This document shows, in pieces, positions 15,727-25,179 of a stretch of 33,333 bases of DNA. Where the stretch lies: positions 1 to 33,333 of the forward strand of contig CAZOOR010000027.1 of assembly GCA_964581505.1 (NCBI GenBank), given 5' to 3'. The translations under genes and the position numbers were made by a program. The notes under the pieces were generated by a model. That model saw nothing but the letters and a program-made list of their open reading frames with translations. It was not told where the DNA came from and made no database searches. Origin of the DNA: CAZOOR01 sp964581505. Its GTDB lineage: Bacteria; Bacteroidota; Ignavibacteria; Kapaibacteriales; UBA2268. The first letter of the stretch is position 1. The number at the start of each line of letters is the position of its first letter.

Positions 15727-17559
15727 TTAATTTTTAATAAACAATCTAATCAATTGTTTAACAGGTGTTTTGACAGCCAATATATATAATCCGGCATTAA
15801 TACCGGTAAGAGCAATTGATTTTTCAACTTTTGTGTTTTCATTGAAGTAAGAAGAATTATCAGTATATATTAATTTTCCATTAAGCGAATAAATATTACA
15901 CTGATAATCACCGCCAACCGATGTAATATAATCAAATGACAAATAATGAGCAACGGGTTCTTGCTTAATATTAAGTATCATTTTACTTGTCGTAACCTTC
16001 CGCAGATTATTCTGACATACTTCCCTAATAATAAGATAGCCGCTTTTGCAGAATATTCTATACTGCGGGTTATTAAGATTTACAACGGAAAGACTTAATT
16101 TATTCATCTTCTTATCAGAGAGCAAAATCGTACCCGGCAATTCTGCTACAATTTTCTCTTCTGAGGTAATATTTAAATTATTTAATTGGAAAGTAATAAT
16201 ACGCTTGCCATATTTGATTTTTTCGGATAAAACACTTGCATTGGGAACTAAACTATAAGCTGAAGCCGAGAATGACAATATTGCAGTTAGTGATAAATTA
16301 TCAACTTTATCAGTGTCGTTCAGCATTTTTGCAGTAATTACAATTTTCCGAGAACTATCGCCGGGTTGCCCCTGTATGTTCTGCACTTTAAATAAGATAT
16401 TATAATATTTCGGGTCGGGAGTGCTTTTATAGTAATTATTAACATAAGTAAAATTAGGCAATCCCAGACGCGTTCTTGCTCCGTCTAAATAAATTGAATT
16501 CTCAATAAAATCACAAGCATTACCAATCCTATTCGGTGCATTTATAGTACTCAAATAATTGCTTTTATATCTACTGACATATAGTCTCCCGTCCGGTCCT
16601 ACCTGAATAGCCGCAATTGATAGTCCGTCATGAAACTCGGCAATTGTTTTTTCAGATGCGGCAATTGTAGCCTCATCATACTTACTTAAATCATATTGAA
16701 CCAGATACGCATCATAATCAAAATATGTTCCGTATAGTTTGCTCCCGTCCGGCGAGAAACAAACACCATAAGCAGATAATTTCTCAGGAATTTTCAGTAC
16801 GATAGGATTAGAGACTTCACCGCTAAAACGGTCAAAATGATATATCTCGAATTGAGAGCCGGAATATGAAGCCGCCGCAAGTTTATTCCCTATCGGTGAA
16901 AACATTAAAAAACCCATTGCGCTACACTTTTCAGCCAAACTAAAATCAAGAGGTATTTCGCTTCTGACCGGTGGGAAATGAATACCCGTTTCGGTCAATA
17001 AATATGAACGGAAAGCGTGGGAGTATCTTTCTTTTACCACTATCCAAACATCACGTTTATTCCTATGATATACAGCTGTAAGTTTTTCACCAATACTATC
17101 TGCAATGAAGTTCCCTTTGGAGATAACTTCGCCTAAGCCTTTATCATCAGCAAGAGAAACAATAGAGTAGGTAAATCTACCGCCAAAATTTACAGTATTG
17201 AAAACATAGAAAATACCATTGACACCCGGTTGTTGCAGAATAAGAACCGCCTGAGTAGAAGAAAACCCACCCGGCATATTATCCCCGCCTTTCATAACTT
17301 GATGTAAGCGATTCCAAACCGTAGTTCCACTCGCATAAAAAAGTAAATTACCTTCATCGTCCGAGACAGTGGCACAACCTTCTTCGGTTACTAATTCACC
17401 TTTTATAGCTTTAGGCTTTCCATCAATAGTATTAAAAGTAAGACCGGCATTTTCGCCAAAGAACCAATTAAAAGATTCAGAACCCAAAATTGCATTTTGA
17501 GCAATGACACATTTTGAGAACAATAACAAAAACAACAGATATGTTAATTTTTTTATCAC
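15727..17559 (-). CDS. Secreted propeller-like surface protein with T9SS sorting domain (paralogue A)
   Basis: This 610-residue protein is the first and shortest of the three tandem paralogues. It has a signal peptide (about 1-20), the shared propeller-like module (about 25-385, 'FNWFFGENAGLTFNT', 'EEGCATVSDDEGNLLFY', 'GPDGRLYVSRYKSN') and then goes directly to a cohesin-like region (about 390-525). The C-terminal sorting domain (about 530-610) has 'CNIYSLNGKLIYTD' and 'GINAGLYILAVK'. It has no Ig-like modules, unlike its neighbours with three and seven. A candidate promoter containing a 14-bp tandem repeat lies just upstream. Function is unknown. Confidence 0.85.
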   Translation of the reverse strand: MIKKLTYLLFLLLFSKCVIAQNAILGSESFNWFFGENAGLTFNTIDGKPKAIKGELVTEEGCATVSDDEGNLLFYASGTTVWNRLHQVMKGGDNMPGGFSSTQAVLILQQPGVNGIFYVFNTVNFGGRFTYSIVSLADDKGLGEVISKGNFIADSIGEKLTAVYHRNKRDVWIVVKERYSHAFRSYLLTETGIHFPPVRSEIPLDFSLAEKCSAMGFLMFSPIGNKLAAASYSGSQFEIYHFDRFSGEVSNPIVLKIPEKLSAYGVCFSPDGSKLYGTYFDYDAYLVQYDLSKYDEATIAASEKTIAEFHDGLSIAAIQVGPDGRLYVSRYKSNYLSTINAPNRIGNACDFIENSIYLDGARTRLGLPNFTYVNNYYKSTPDPKYYNILFKVQNIQGQPGDSSRKIVITAKMLNDTDKVDNLSLTAILSFSASAYSLVPNASVLSEKIKYGKRIITFQLNNLNITSEEKIVAELPGTILLSDKKMNKLSLSVVNLNNPQYRIFCKSGYLIIREVCQNNLRKVTTSKMILNIKQEPVAHYLSFDYITSVGGDYQCNIYSLNGKLIYTDNSSYFNENTKVEKSIALTGINAGLYILAVKTPVKQLIRLFIKN

Positions 17560-17581
17560 TGTGCTGTCAATTAATTAATAA

Positions 17582-17609
17582 ACGGCCTTATATATACGGC
17601 CTTATATAT
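17582..17609. repeat. Perfect 14-bp tandem direct repeat
   Basis: ACGGCCTTATATAT occurs twice head to tail (17582-17595 and 17596-17609). It lies 22 bp upstream of the paralogue A start codon and overlaps a candidate -10 element on the minus strand, so each copy carries TATAAG. Confidence 0.95.
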
Positions 17610-17628
17610 AATAACTGTTTAAAGTCAA
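17601..17628 (-). promoter_or_regulatory. Candidate promoter of the three-paralogue operon
   Basis: On the minus strand TTGACT (17628-17623), 16 bases, then TATAAG (17606-17601) resembles a general housekeeping promoter. The -10 lies in the upstream copy of the 14-bp repeat. Promoters of this group often differ from this form, so confidence is low. Confidence 0.35.
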
Positions 17629-17650
17629 AAATGTTTCTTTTTATTTGATT

Positions 17651-19456
17651 TTACATCCTATCATACATTTGGTCAATCAAATCACTATACTTCCTTTCGA
17701 CAATATGCCGCTTAATACTCATTTTAGGGGTAAGAGTACCATTCTCAATAGAGAACGGCTCCGTAAGCAACTTAAACCTTCTGACTCGCTCATACTTAGC
17801 CAAATCTTTTTGTAGTCTGTCAATGTCTTGTTTAATTGCACTAATGATTTTCTCATTGGAAATCAGCTCGGTAGGGTTGGAATACCCAATACCGAAATTA
17901 TCAGCAAGTGCTTTGATTTGCTCAAAATCAGGAGTAATAAGAGCAGTTAAAAATTCGCGATTATCACCGATAATAATACATCTTTCTATAAAGGGACTAA
18001 GCGAAAGAATATTCTCAATCGGTTGTGGAGCAATATTTTTACCACCTGAACTGACAATGAGGTCTTTTTTCCTATCTGTAATCCTGAGATTATTTCTTTC
18101 TGTGATGACGCCAATATCGCCAGTATAAAGCCAACCATCTTCATCAATAGCCAATCGTGTGGCTTCGGGGTCGTTCCAATATCCTTTCATAATGTTTGGA
18201 CCACGAACAAGGATTTCGCCATCAGCGGCAATCTTAATTTCCACACCCTCCAAAGCAGAGCCGACAGTTCCCAGCTCAAAATTATCATAACGTGCCACAG
18301 TAACTATCGGGGAGGATTCAGTTAAACCATAACCGGCAATCACCGAATAGCCAATAGCAAAAAAGAACTCTTCGACAGCAGGCGAAAGAGCGGCACCTCC
18401 AGAAACAAAATTTATTTGTTCAACTCCGATTTTTTTACGGATTTTTGAGAAAACAAGTTTATCGGCTAATTTATATTGCGACTTCAAAACCATAGGAATT
18501 TTTCCTGCTTGTCTTGCACGTACATATTTCGTGCCTATACTTACTGCCCAATTGAAAATCTTCTTCTTAGATTCTTTCTCCCTATCCATATTTGCATATA
18601 TACGTTTTTTCACGGTTTCCATTAATTTAGGAACAGTAGTTAAAAACGTAGGCTTGACTTCCTTCAAATTACTTGCTACAGTTTCAATTGATTCGGCAAA
18701 ATAAATAGTAGCACCTATTGAAAACGCACTATAATATCCAGTAGTTCTTTCATAAGAATGACAGAGCGGCAAGAAACTAAGGAAAATATCTTGCTCCTTG
18801 AATCGCACGGCTTCGCGTGCCGCCTTGACATTGGAAATAATATTTTTATGAGTAAGCATTACGCCCTTTGGGTCGCCGGTCGTACCACTTGTATAGATAA
18901 TGGTCAATAAATCGTCTGCTTCAATTTTTGCCGCATGTTCTGCAATAATGCTACTTCTTTGTTCACGCGGACGAATATCGCAACCGGTAGCCAAGACGCT
19001 TTCCATTGCTTTAATATTTACTCCATCTTCTTTAAAATCATTATTAATAACAACGATATGTCTCAATGTCGGGATATTATTATTAACTTCAAGTAATTTT
19101 TTCAACTGGAAATTATTGGATACAATAACCGCCGAAGCACCGCAATTATTAAAAATATATTCCTCCTGTTTGGGAGTTAATGTCGGAAACAGAGGTACGC
19201 CGACAGCCCCGATTGCGGCAATCGCCAAATCGGCAACGACCCATTCTATTCGATTTTCGGATACAAGACCTATGCGGTCGCCCTTTTTAATACCGAGATT
19301 CAACAAACCGAGAGCAAAACATTCCACTTTATCACGCAAAGTATCGTGATTGAGAAACTCCCATTTGCCATCTACTTTATAGCCATAAGCATTCCTTGTA
19401 TCTTTATATTTATCACAAATGAAATAAAACATTTCGGGTACTGTACAATAGCTCAT
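17651..19456 (-). CDS. Long-chain acyl-CoA synthetase (AMP-forming)
   Basis: The 601-residue protein belongs to the adenylate-forming family of the FAA1 type (COG1022). It activates a long-chain fatty acid with ATP and CoA through an acyl-adenylate. It shows the P-loop motif 'YTSGTTGDPKGVMLTH' near residue 190, 'YGLTESSP' near 385, 'GWLYTGDIG' near 445 and the hinge 'ITDRKKDLIVSSGGKN' near 465. Length fits the family. No membrane segment is predicted. GAGGAG precedes the ATG. It follows the STAS gene by 42 bp on the same strand. The substrate chain length cannot be told from the sequence. Confidence 0.9.
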   Translation of the reverse strand: MSYCTVPEMFYFICDKYKDTRNAYGYKVDGKWEFLNHDTLRDKVECFALGLLNLGIKKGDRIGLVSENRIEWVVADLAIAAIGAVGVPLFPTLTPKQEEYIFNNCGASAVIVSNNFQLKKLLEVNNNIPTLRHIVVINNDFKEDGVNIKAMESVLATGCDIRPREQRSSIIAEHAAKIEADDLLTIIYTSGTTGDPKGVMLTHKNIISNVKAAREAVRFKEQDIFLSFLPLCHSYERTTGYYSAFSIGATIYFAESIETVASNLKEVKPTFLTTVPKLMETVKKRIYANMDREKESKKKIFNWAVSIGTKYVRARQAGKIPMVLKSQYKLADKLVFSKIRKKIGVEQINFVSGGAALSPAVEEFFFAIGYSVIAGYGLTESSPIVTVARYDNFELGTVGSALEGVEIKIAADGEILVRGPNIMKGYWNDPEATRLAIDEDGWLYTGDIGVITERNNLRITDRKKDLIVSSGGKNIAPQPIENILSLSPFIERCIIIGDNREFLTALITPDFEQIKALADNFGIGYSNPTELISNEKIISAIKQDIDRLQKDLAKYERVRRFKLLTEPFSIENGTLTPKMSIKRHIVERKYSDLIDQMYDRM

Positions 19457-19498
19457 ACTTAACTCCTCACATTAAAAAATATAGTTAACTAATCGTCA

Positions 19499-19864
19499 TT
19501 AAGAATCGACTTTACTATTTAGATAGACCAAAGCATCTTCCTTTGTATTAAAATTCGGAAACACTTTGTCAAGTCCTACCAAATGAAACGCTGATTTGAT
19601 ATGCTCGGGCAAGGCATAAGGTACAACACGACCACCAATATTTGTAGCAGTATAATGGCTGTTAGTCAATGCACCAATTCCGTCCGAACCGTAAAATGTA
19701 ACATTTTCAAAGTCCATTAGAATTTTCTTAATATTATTATCTAACAAAGATTTTACGGCTGTTTTTATCTCTTTTGTAAAATCTCGTTCACTACTGACAA
19801 ATGAACCGCTCAAATGAATAATAGCATAATCATCAAATTTTTCAACTTTAATTTTCGCTTCCAT
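19499..19864 (-). CDS. STAS-domain protein (anti-anti-sigma factor-like)
   Basis: This 121-residue single-domain protein matches the SpoIIAA/RsbV family: an N-terminal beta strand 'YAIIHLSGSF', 'KKILMDFENVTFYGSDGIGAL', then 'GGRVVPYALPEHIKSAFHLVGLDKVF'. In SpoIIAA the phosphorylated serine lies in Asp-Ser-Ser-Gly; here the segment is Gly-Ser-Asp-Gly, so the Ser (residue 60) is kept but its neighbours differ. Such proteins normally switch partners with a serine kinase/anti-sigma factor. No such kinase is nearby, though a PP2C-like phosphatase is encoded at 7497-8195. GGAG precedes the ATG. It is upstream of, and possibly co-transcribed with, the acyl-CoA synthetase. Confidence 0.82.
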   Translation of the reverse strand: MEAKIKVEKFDDYAIIHLSGSFVSSERDFTKEIKTAVKSLLDNNIKKILMDFENVTFYGSDGIGALTNSHYTATNIGGRVVPYALPEHIKSAFHLVGLDKVFPNFNTKEDALVYLNSKVDS

Positions 19865-19957
19865 ACTAACTCCGATTATTTGAATAAATAAATGTTGTTA
19901 TTTTTATTACCGTTAAGTCATAAAATAACATAGAAAATAATAAGTAACAAATTTTTA

Positions 19958-21424
19958 TTATATTTTCTTTCTCTTAAATATTCCTATAAATGCCAAAATC
20001 TCAGACTTATTGAAGAACTTTGCAATAAATAAAGAAGCAATAAACCCTACGAAGAGAAGCAATCTAACAACAAATGACATTCCGAGGCTCATTCCCTCTG
20101 TCAGATTTATACCGGCAAAATAGAAAATAGCAGTAAAGATAATTAATATAAAAATGCGTTTCCATTCATAATTAATTGGGTATATCTTACGCGAGAACAA
20201 ATAAATAATAACCACACTTACAAAATATGAAATCAAAGTTGCAAAAACAGAACCCCATATATTGAAGTGAGGTATTAAAACGTAATTCAAAATAATATTC
20301 AATACTGCGGCAATACCAATGGCAAGCGGTAAATAATCTGTTTTCTTTGTAATATGGAAACCCGCGGCGAAATTATTGAATACCCCATTTAGAAAATAAC
20401 TGAACATAACAATAGGCACAATCCCCAGCCCACTCCAATAGACCGGATTAATAAATTTCCCACCGACAAAAGGAAGCATTACGATATATTGTACAAAAAA
20501 ACCAATTCCAAGAAAAATCAATGCGGAGCTAAATGTAAAATAAGTCAATACCCGTGCAAAAAGAGGTTTTGCGTCTTCGTCCTTATACCTACTTAAGTAG
20601 AAAGGTTTCCAAGCATAAATAAAGACCGAGACAAAAAGCAACATCGGAATACCCAGTCGGTTGTTAATCGCATACAGAGCAACAGTTTCGGGATTAGTTA
20701 GCTGTTTTAATATCGGGATATTTACAACTTGTAAAATCATACCGGACAATGTAGCAGGTATTGTCGGCAATCCGAAACGTAGCATTTCCTTGAGTAATTT
20801 CTTTTCTATCTTAATTAGCAAATACTTAATAATATCCTTGGCAAGTAGAGCAATGCCGAAAATTGACGAAATTATCTGAGCATAGAAAACACCCACCGCT
20901 CCCCATTGCAATTGAATAATGAAAAACATATTCAGAGCTACTGCAAGAATAACCATTAAAAATCTAACAAGAGCAAAGCGTTTGGGTTGACGTGTCATTC
21001 GCAACATCGCCAAAGGTATCACTAAAAGGCTATCTAAAAACGGCAACAATGCACCGAGACGCACCAGAGTAACAGCATTGGGCAATTCCGAGAGCGATGG
21101 TGCCAACTGCTCGGCAAATAGATATATTATTGATGAAAATATCGCCGAAATAAGTAGTATCATCATATATGCCGCAGTGAATACTTTTTTAGTCTTGTCA
21201 TCATCTTCTTTTGCAAAGAAACGGAAAAAAGCCGTCTCCATTCCAAACGCATATATTATATTAATAAATGCAATGATAGAGAAGAAAAAGGAAATATCCC
21301 CAACAGTAACACGCGAAAGGTAGTTGGAATAAATTGGAGTGAGCATAAACGTCAAGAATCTCCCGACAACGGTGAAAACACCGTAAATCATCGTATCGGA
21401 AGCCAAACTTTTTATTCTGCCCAT
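19958..21424 (-). CDS. Polysaccharide flippase (Wzx/MATE-like)
   Basis: The 488-residue protein is strongly hydrophobic, with about 12-14 membrane segments. Its N-terminus 'MGRIKSLASDTMIYGVFTVVGRFLTFMLTPIYSNYLS' is the usual opening of the polysaccharide biosynthesis/oligosaccharide flippase family in the MOP superfamily, and the length is typical. It should move lipid-linked glycan across the inner membrane. It is preceded on the same strand by a YfhO-type protein and a methyltransferase, which suggests a small surface-glycan or envelope cluster. The exact glycan is unknown. No clear ribosome site precedes the ATG. Confidence 0.85.
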   Translation of the reverse strand: MGRIKSLASDTMIYGVFTVVGRFLTFMLTPIYSNYLSRVTVGDISFFFSIIAFINIIYAFGMETAFFRFFAKEDDDKTKKVFTAAYMMILLISAIFSSIIYLFAEQLAPSLSELPNAVTLVRLGALLPFLDSLLVIPLAMLRMTRQPKRFALVRFLMVILAVALNMFFIIQLQWGAVGVFYAQIISSIFGIALLAKDIIKYLLIKIEKKLLKEMLRFGLPTIPATLSGMILQVVNIPILKQLTNPETVALYAINNRLGIPMLLFVSVFIYAWKPFYLSRYKDEDAKPLFARVLTYFTFSSALIFLGIGFFVQYIVMLPFVGGKFINPVYWSGLGIVPIVMFSYFLNGVFNNFAAGFHITKKTDYLPLAIGIAAVLNIILNYVLIPHFNIWGSVFATLISYFVSVVIIYLFSRKIYPINYEWKRIFILIIFTAIFYFAGINLTEGMSLGMSFVVRLLLFVGFIASLFIAKFFNKSEILAFIGIFKRKKI

Positions 21425-21460
21425 TTGATTACTTACAATTTATTCTTTTACTTATTTATA

Positions 21461-23821
21461 TTATTTTTCAATTTTAGAAAGTTCAATATCTTTTGATTTT
21501 CTTTCAAACCTGACTGCTGTGAAATATCCTGCAATGGCAATGAACAGGAACAATATAGAAATCATACTTCCTGTGGCATAAGCCGCAGATTCATATTTCA
21601 TTTCGACAATATGCTTGCCTTTCGGTACTTCAACTGCACGGAAACTACCGTTTGCCTGTTTTACTTCAACAGATTGTCCGTCAATATATGCTTTCCAGTC
21701 AGGATACCAAATTTCACTCAAACACAGTATGCCGGCTTCTTCCGTGTTTACTTCTATGCTAAATTTATTAGAATTATAACTATTATACTTAACACTATGT
21801 ACTACGGAATCTGAGGCTTTATTAGAAAGATGGATACTTGGTTTTGTATTCAAAACAACAATATCCGTAAAATTTAGAGCCGCAGATTTCATAAAATCTA
21901 TCATTTCATTTTCCGGTTTAACAATAGCTGAATAGCACATTCTTGCACGCGGGAAATATGAAGAACGTTCGACATAATTCCAAGAACCCTTTTGTGCATC
22001 AATTTTAACCTGATATTTTACATTACTCAAATCGAAAGAAGTTTTTTCATCGGGAGCATAGATTGCGGCTTTCTTCAACACAAGCGGATTATAGCCTTCG
22101 ACCTGTTCAATACGGGAAAGCAATCCTTGATTTCTCTGCATAGCACTGAAACTCACAGGCTTATATACGCGTGTATTTACTCGGAATAAATCATTATTAG
22201 ACTTCGGAACAAACATATCTTTTAATTGCGATTGAAGCATATAGACATCTTCGGGATTTTTAGTTCCTTTGTTGAATGAACCACCTGCAAGGAGTAAATC
22301 GACAAATGCCACAATGATAAAAACCCAAGCAGCTAATGCAGGGTTTAAATTCTTTTTATTTAGCATAAATGCAATTGCCGCCACAATAAGAACAAAGAAT
22401 AATATCAGTCCGCCGGAAGCTGAAATATCACTAATCGCAGTTTCAGGAGCGCCCAATAGCTTCGGCAATGTACCTATTGCCGTTAAAAACGAAATAATAA
22501 GAGGCAATGACAGAGCAAGCGGCAATTGCCATTTGAAAGCATCATCTTTTAGACTTTTCCAAAGTTCATCAAAGCCAATACCTGCAAAAATCGAAAATGC
22601 AAGAATTAGGTAAAACATCATTCTTCCCGGATTCCTAAATGTCCCGAAATACGGAACACTGTACATAATATTGAAAATTACTCCGTCCCGACCAAGTGCA
22701 AAAAGGAAACCAAATACAGCTATAAATAATAGCATTGCACCGGTTCGAGTTTTATATGTACGGAGCAACCCCAAGAAACCCAAAACAAAAGCAACAATAC
22801 CAAAATAGAATGCAGTCTCCCAATAAAAATGAGTCTGCACACCACCATTAACCTTGTTATAATAAGTAGCAGGAGTCTGAGTATCACCGTTCACCGAACC
22901 GAAAATATTAGGTACAATTGCAGTATATATATTTTTGAATTGAAGCGAACCTTCGCTCGCCTTTTCGTAAGTAATTTCGCTTCTCTGAGACTGCTCCGCA
23001 AGTTCTGTGGAGGGCAAATATTGAATTAAAAATATTCCCATAGCAATTATGACAGGTAATGCACCGGCAATAATAACTTTAAATAATTTTGCACCACCTA
23101 CTTCCTTAGCCTTAATTTGTGCAACAAATAACCAGACAAATACAATACCAAGCAAGAATACAATATATAACAAAATTTGCGGATGACCGCTCAACATCAC
23201 AAGTCCCAGCAGAATACCCGCAATGATTGACTGCGATACTTTTTTCGTTTCAATTCCGCGAATGAAATACATTAAAATCATAGGTAGCCAAGCGAGATGA
23301 TAAACAATCATCGGATGAATCACATGACAAACCAATAGCATCGAAAAAGAATATGAAATAGCAGATATTATTGCACCATAGGAACTTACCTTGAAATACT
23401 TCACAAGATAATACATACCGATTTGCGCAATAAAAAAATGAATAATTATTACAAATTCAATTGCCCAAGGCGAAAGCGTATCACCCGAAACAAACAATGT
23501 TAATATTCTATTCAAAGGATAGAAGAAACCAACCTGCAAATCCGCAATAAACGGCATACCCATAAACGAGAATGAATTCCAGAATGGCATAATACCATTA
23601 GCCGATTGAACAGCGGCGAATGTTTGTACAGGGAAAACATACTCAATAAAATCCTCCCAGAAAAAAGCATTCTGAAACAAGACATCAAAAAAGAAAATAA
23701 CCGTTGTCAATGCAAAAATCAGATAAGGAAGCCAATGCTTCATTGGTTGCAATACAAGCGGCTTCTCTGTTTTTTTTACATTATTTTTTGCTTTCTGCAA
23801 TTTTTTCTTTTGTGCTGACAT
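21461..23821 (-). CDS. YfhO-family integral membrane protein
   Basis: The 786-residue protein starts with a Lys-rich cytoplasmic tail, then about 12 membrane segments, and a soluble beta-rich part (about 545-745) before a last membrane helix near 750-775. The loop with 'FFWEDFIEYVFPVQTF' and 'MPFWNSFSFMGMPFIADLQ', and later 'SGHPQILLY' and 'FRNPGRMMFY', are typical of YfhO proteins. The family is related to GT-C type glycosyltransferases; in Gram-positives YfhO is linked to lipoteichoic acid glycosylation. Here a role in glycosylating a surface or lipid molecule is inferred, backed by the neighbouring flippase (36 bp downstream). Confidence 0.85.
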   Translation of the reverse strand: MSAQKKKLQKAKNNVKKTEKPLVLQPMKHWLPYLIFALTTVIFFFDVLFQNAFFWEDFIEYVFPVQTFAAVQSANGIMPFWNSFSFMGMPFIADLQVGFFYPLNRILTLFVSGDTLSPWAIEFVIIIHFFIAQIGMYYLVKYFKVSSYGAIISAISYSFSMLLVCHVIHPMIVYHLAWLPMILMYFIRGIETKKVSQSIIAGILLGLVMLSGHPQILLYIVFLLGIVFVWLFVAQIKAKEVGGAKLFKVIIAGALPVIIAMGIFLIQYLPSTELAEQSQRSEITYEKASEGSLQFKNIYTAIVPNIFGSVNGDTQTPATYYNKVNGGVQTHFYWETAFYFGIVAFVLGFLGLLRTYKTRTGAMLLFIAVFGFLFALGRDGVIFNIMYSVPYFGTFRNPGRMMFYLILAFSIFAGIGFDELWKSLKDDAFKWQLPLALSLPLIISFLTAIGTLPKLLGAPETAISDISASGGLILFFVLIVAAIAFMLNKKNLNPALAAWVFIIVAFVDLLLAGGSFNKGTKNPEDVYMLQSQLKDMFVPKSNNDLFRVNTRVYKPVSFSAMQRNQGLLSRIEQVEGYNPLVLKKAAIYAPDEKTSFDLSNVKYQVKIDAQKGSWNYVERSSYFPRARMCYSAIVKPENEMIDFMKSAALNFTDIVVLNTKPSIHLSNKASDSVVHSVKYNSYNSNKFSIEVNTEEAGILCLSEIWYPDWKAYIDGQSVEVKQANGSFRAVEVPKGKHIVEMKYESAAYATGSMISILFLFIAIAGYFTAVRFERKSKDIELSKIEK

Positions 23822-23859
23822 TTTTAATCCGTACTAAATTTCAAACATAATAAAATAAT

Positions 23860-24588
23860 TTATTTAAGCGCAATTGTAACAATTGAAACACCGACCGGGA
23901 ATCTGATAAATTTCAGAAAAGTCGCTTCACTTCTGAAAATTTTATGAAAAATATTATTAAGAGCCGGCGAGACATCATCAACGGGTTTATATTCTCCTTT
24001 TTCACCTGTCATTTTGTCGAAAAATCGTTTCAAAACAGCAGGTGGAAAAAGAAATGTGTTGAAGTAAGAGGAATATTTAATATTAAATCCTTGCGATTTC
24101 AACATTTTGTTAAATTTATTCTTAGTATATCTACGATAGTGCATATGCATTTTATCGTGGCGGCTCCACAGCCACTGATATGCAGGTACCGAAGCAATAA
24201 ATGAACCTCCGGGTTGTAATAAATCATATACTTCTTTAATAACCATCTCGTCATCTTCAATATGCTCAATTACGTCAAGCATAAAAACACCCTTGATATT
24301 ATAATCCCGCTTGGGAAAATCGGAAAGAACACCTTCGTATATATCATTAAGTCCACGCTTCTTGCAATAGTCCAAAGCAAGCGGTGAAGTATCCATACAG
24401 ACCGGTATATATCTATCGGAAATACTCTTGGCAAAGCCACCGGTACCACAGCCTACATCAAGCACTGTATCGCCAACTAATAGGTTTGAATATTGATTTG
24501 TTAATTCTTTAATAATATAATTTCTGGCAACAAACCACCAATAGCTATCTTCGAGTTTATAATTTGTATGATAAACAATTTCCTGCAT
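23860..24588 (-). CDS. SAM-dependent methyltransferase (class I)
   Basis: The 242-residue protein has the SAM-binding motif I 'VLDVGCGTGGFA' near residue 42, an acidic residue at the end of strand 2 ('PVCMDTSPLAL'), the post-I motif 'FMLDVIEHIEDDE' near 98 and motif III 'LLQPGGSFIASVPA' near 127, as in the Methyltransf_11/23 families. The following 'WLWSRHDKMHMHYRRYTKN' is common in members found near polysaccharide or lipid glycosylation genes. It lies 38 bp upstream of the YfhO-type gene on the same strand. The substrate is unknown; modification of a glycan or lipid carrier is inferred from context. Confidence 0.85.
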   Translation of the reverse strand: MQEIVYHTNYKLEDSYWWFVARNYIIKELTNQYSNLLVGDTVLDVGCGTGGFAKSISDRYIPVCMDTSPLALDYCKKRGLNDIYEGVLSDFPKRDYNIKGVFMLDVIEHIEDDEMVIKEVYDLLQPGGSFIASVPAYQWLWSRHDKMHMHYRRYTKNKFNKMLKSQGFNIKYSSYFNTFLFPPAVLKRFFDKMTGEKGEYKPVDDVSPALNNIFHKIFRSEATFLKFIRFPVGVSIVTIALK

Positions 24589-24726
24589 TTATTGACCTAA
24601 ACACTGAATAATATTTTTTGAAATCTAAATAAGAATATGCAATTTACTGTCAGTAATAATATAATACAAATTTTTACGTTAAAATAAAGTAATTTTGAGA
24701 TATTAATATAATAAAACAGGTGAAAA

Positions 24727-25179
24727 ATGAATTTAGAAGAAAAAATCAACGAGCAATTGAAAGCCGCTATCAAAAGCGCCGATAAGATAAAAATGGAGAC
24801 CCTACGCTCAATCCGTGCTTCGATTATCGAATTTAATAAGAGTGGTGCAGATAGAAATATGAATGAAGACGATGAAATCAAACTGCTGAAAACCGCTCAA
24901 AAAAGAAGAAAAGATGCAATCGAAATGTATGAAAAAGGCGGCAGACAAGAGTTAGCCGATAAAGAGAAAACCGAACTTGATATTATTTCTACATTTTTAC
25001 CTGAGCAAGCTTCGGCAGATGAAATTAGAACAATTGTGCTAACAACAATAAAAAATGTCACCGCCGAAGGTATGAAGGATATGGGTAAAGTTATGGGACC
25101 TGTGATGAAAGCACTGAAAGGAAAAGCTGACGGCAATCTCGTTAGGCAAATTGTACAAACTGAATTGGGGAAAATTTAA
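24727..25179 (+). CDS. GatB/YqeY-domain protein
   Basis: The 150-residue protein opens 'MNLEEKINEQLKAAIKSADK' and has 'LRSIRASIIEFNKS', 'DAIEMYEKGGRQELADKE' and 'GKVMGPVMKALKGKADG', all typical of the YqeY family, which resembles the tRNA-binding tail of GatB. Length is usual for the family. A role in tRNA-linked amidation is often proposed but not established. AGGTG precedes the ATG, and TAATTTTG (24690-24697) could be its -7 promoter element. The stop overlaps the mutS2 start by one base (TAATG), a common pairing. Confidence 0.93.
   Translation: MNLEEKINEQLKAAIKSADKIKMETLRSIRASIIEFNKSGADRNMNEDDEIKLLKTAQKRRKDAIEMYEKGGRQELADKEKTELDIISTFLPEQASADEIRTIVLTTIKNVTAEGMKDMGKVMGPVMKALKGKADGNLVRQIVQTELGKI

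Noticed and set aside
17582..17609. Terminator formed by the two GGCC boxes
   Set aside because: The boxes are direct repeats with only short palindromic pairing, and no clear T run follows.
24597..24881. Minus-strand frame between the methyltransferase and YqeY genes
   Set aside because: It overlaps the start of the well-supported YqeY gene, is low-complexity hydrophobic and has no start signal; it is a shadow frame.
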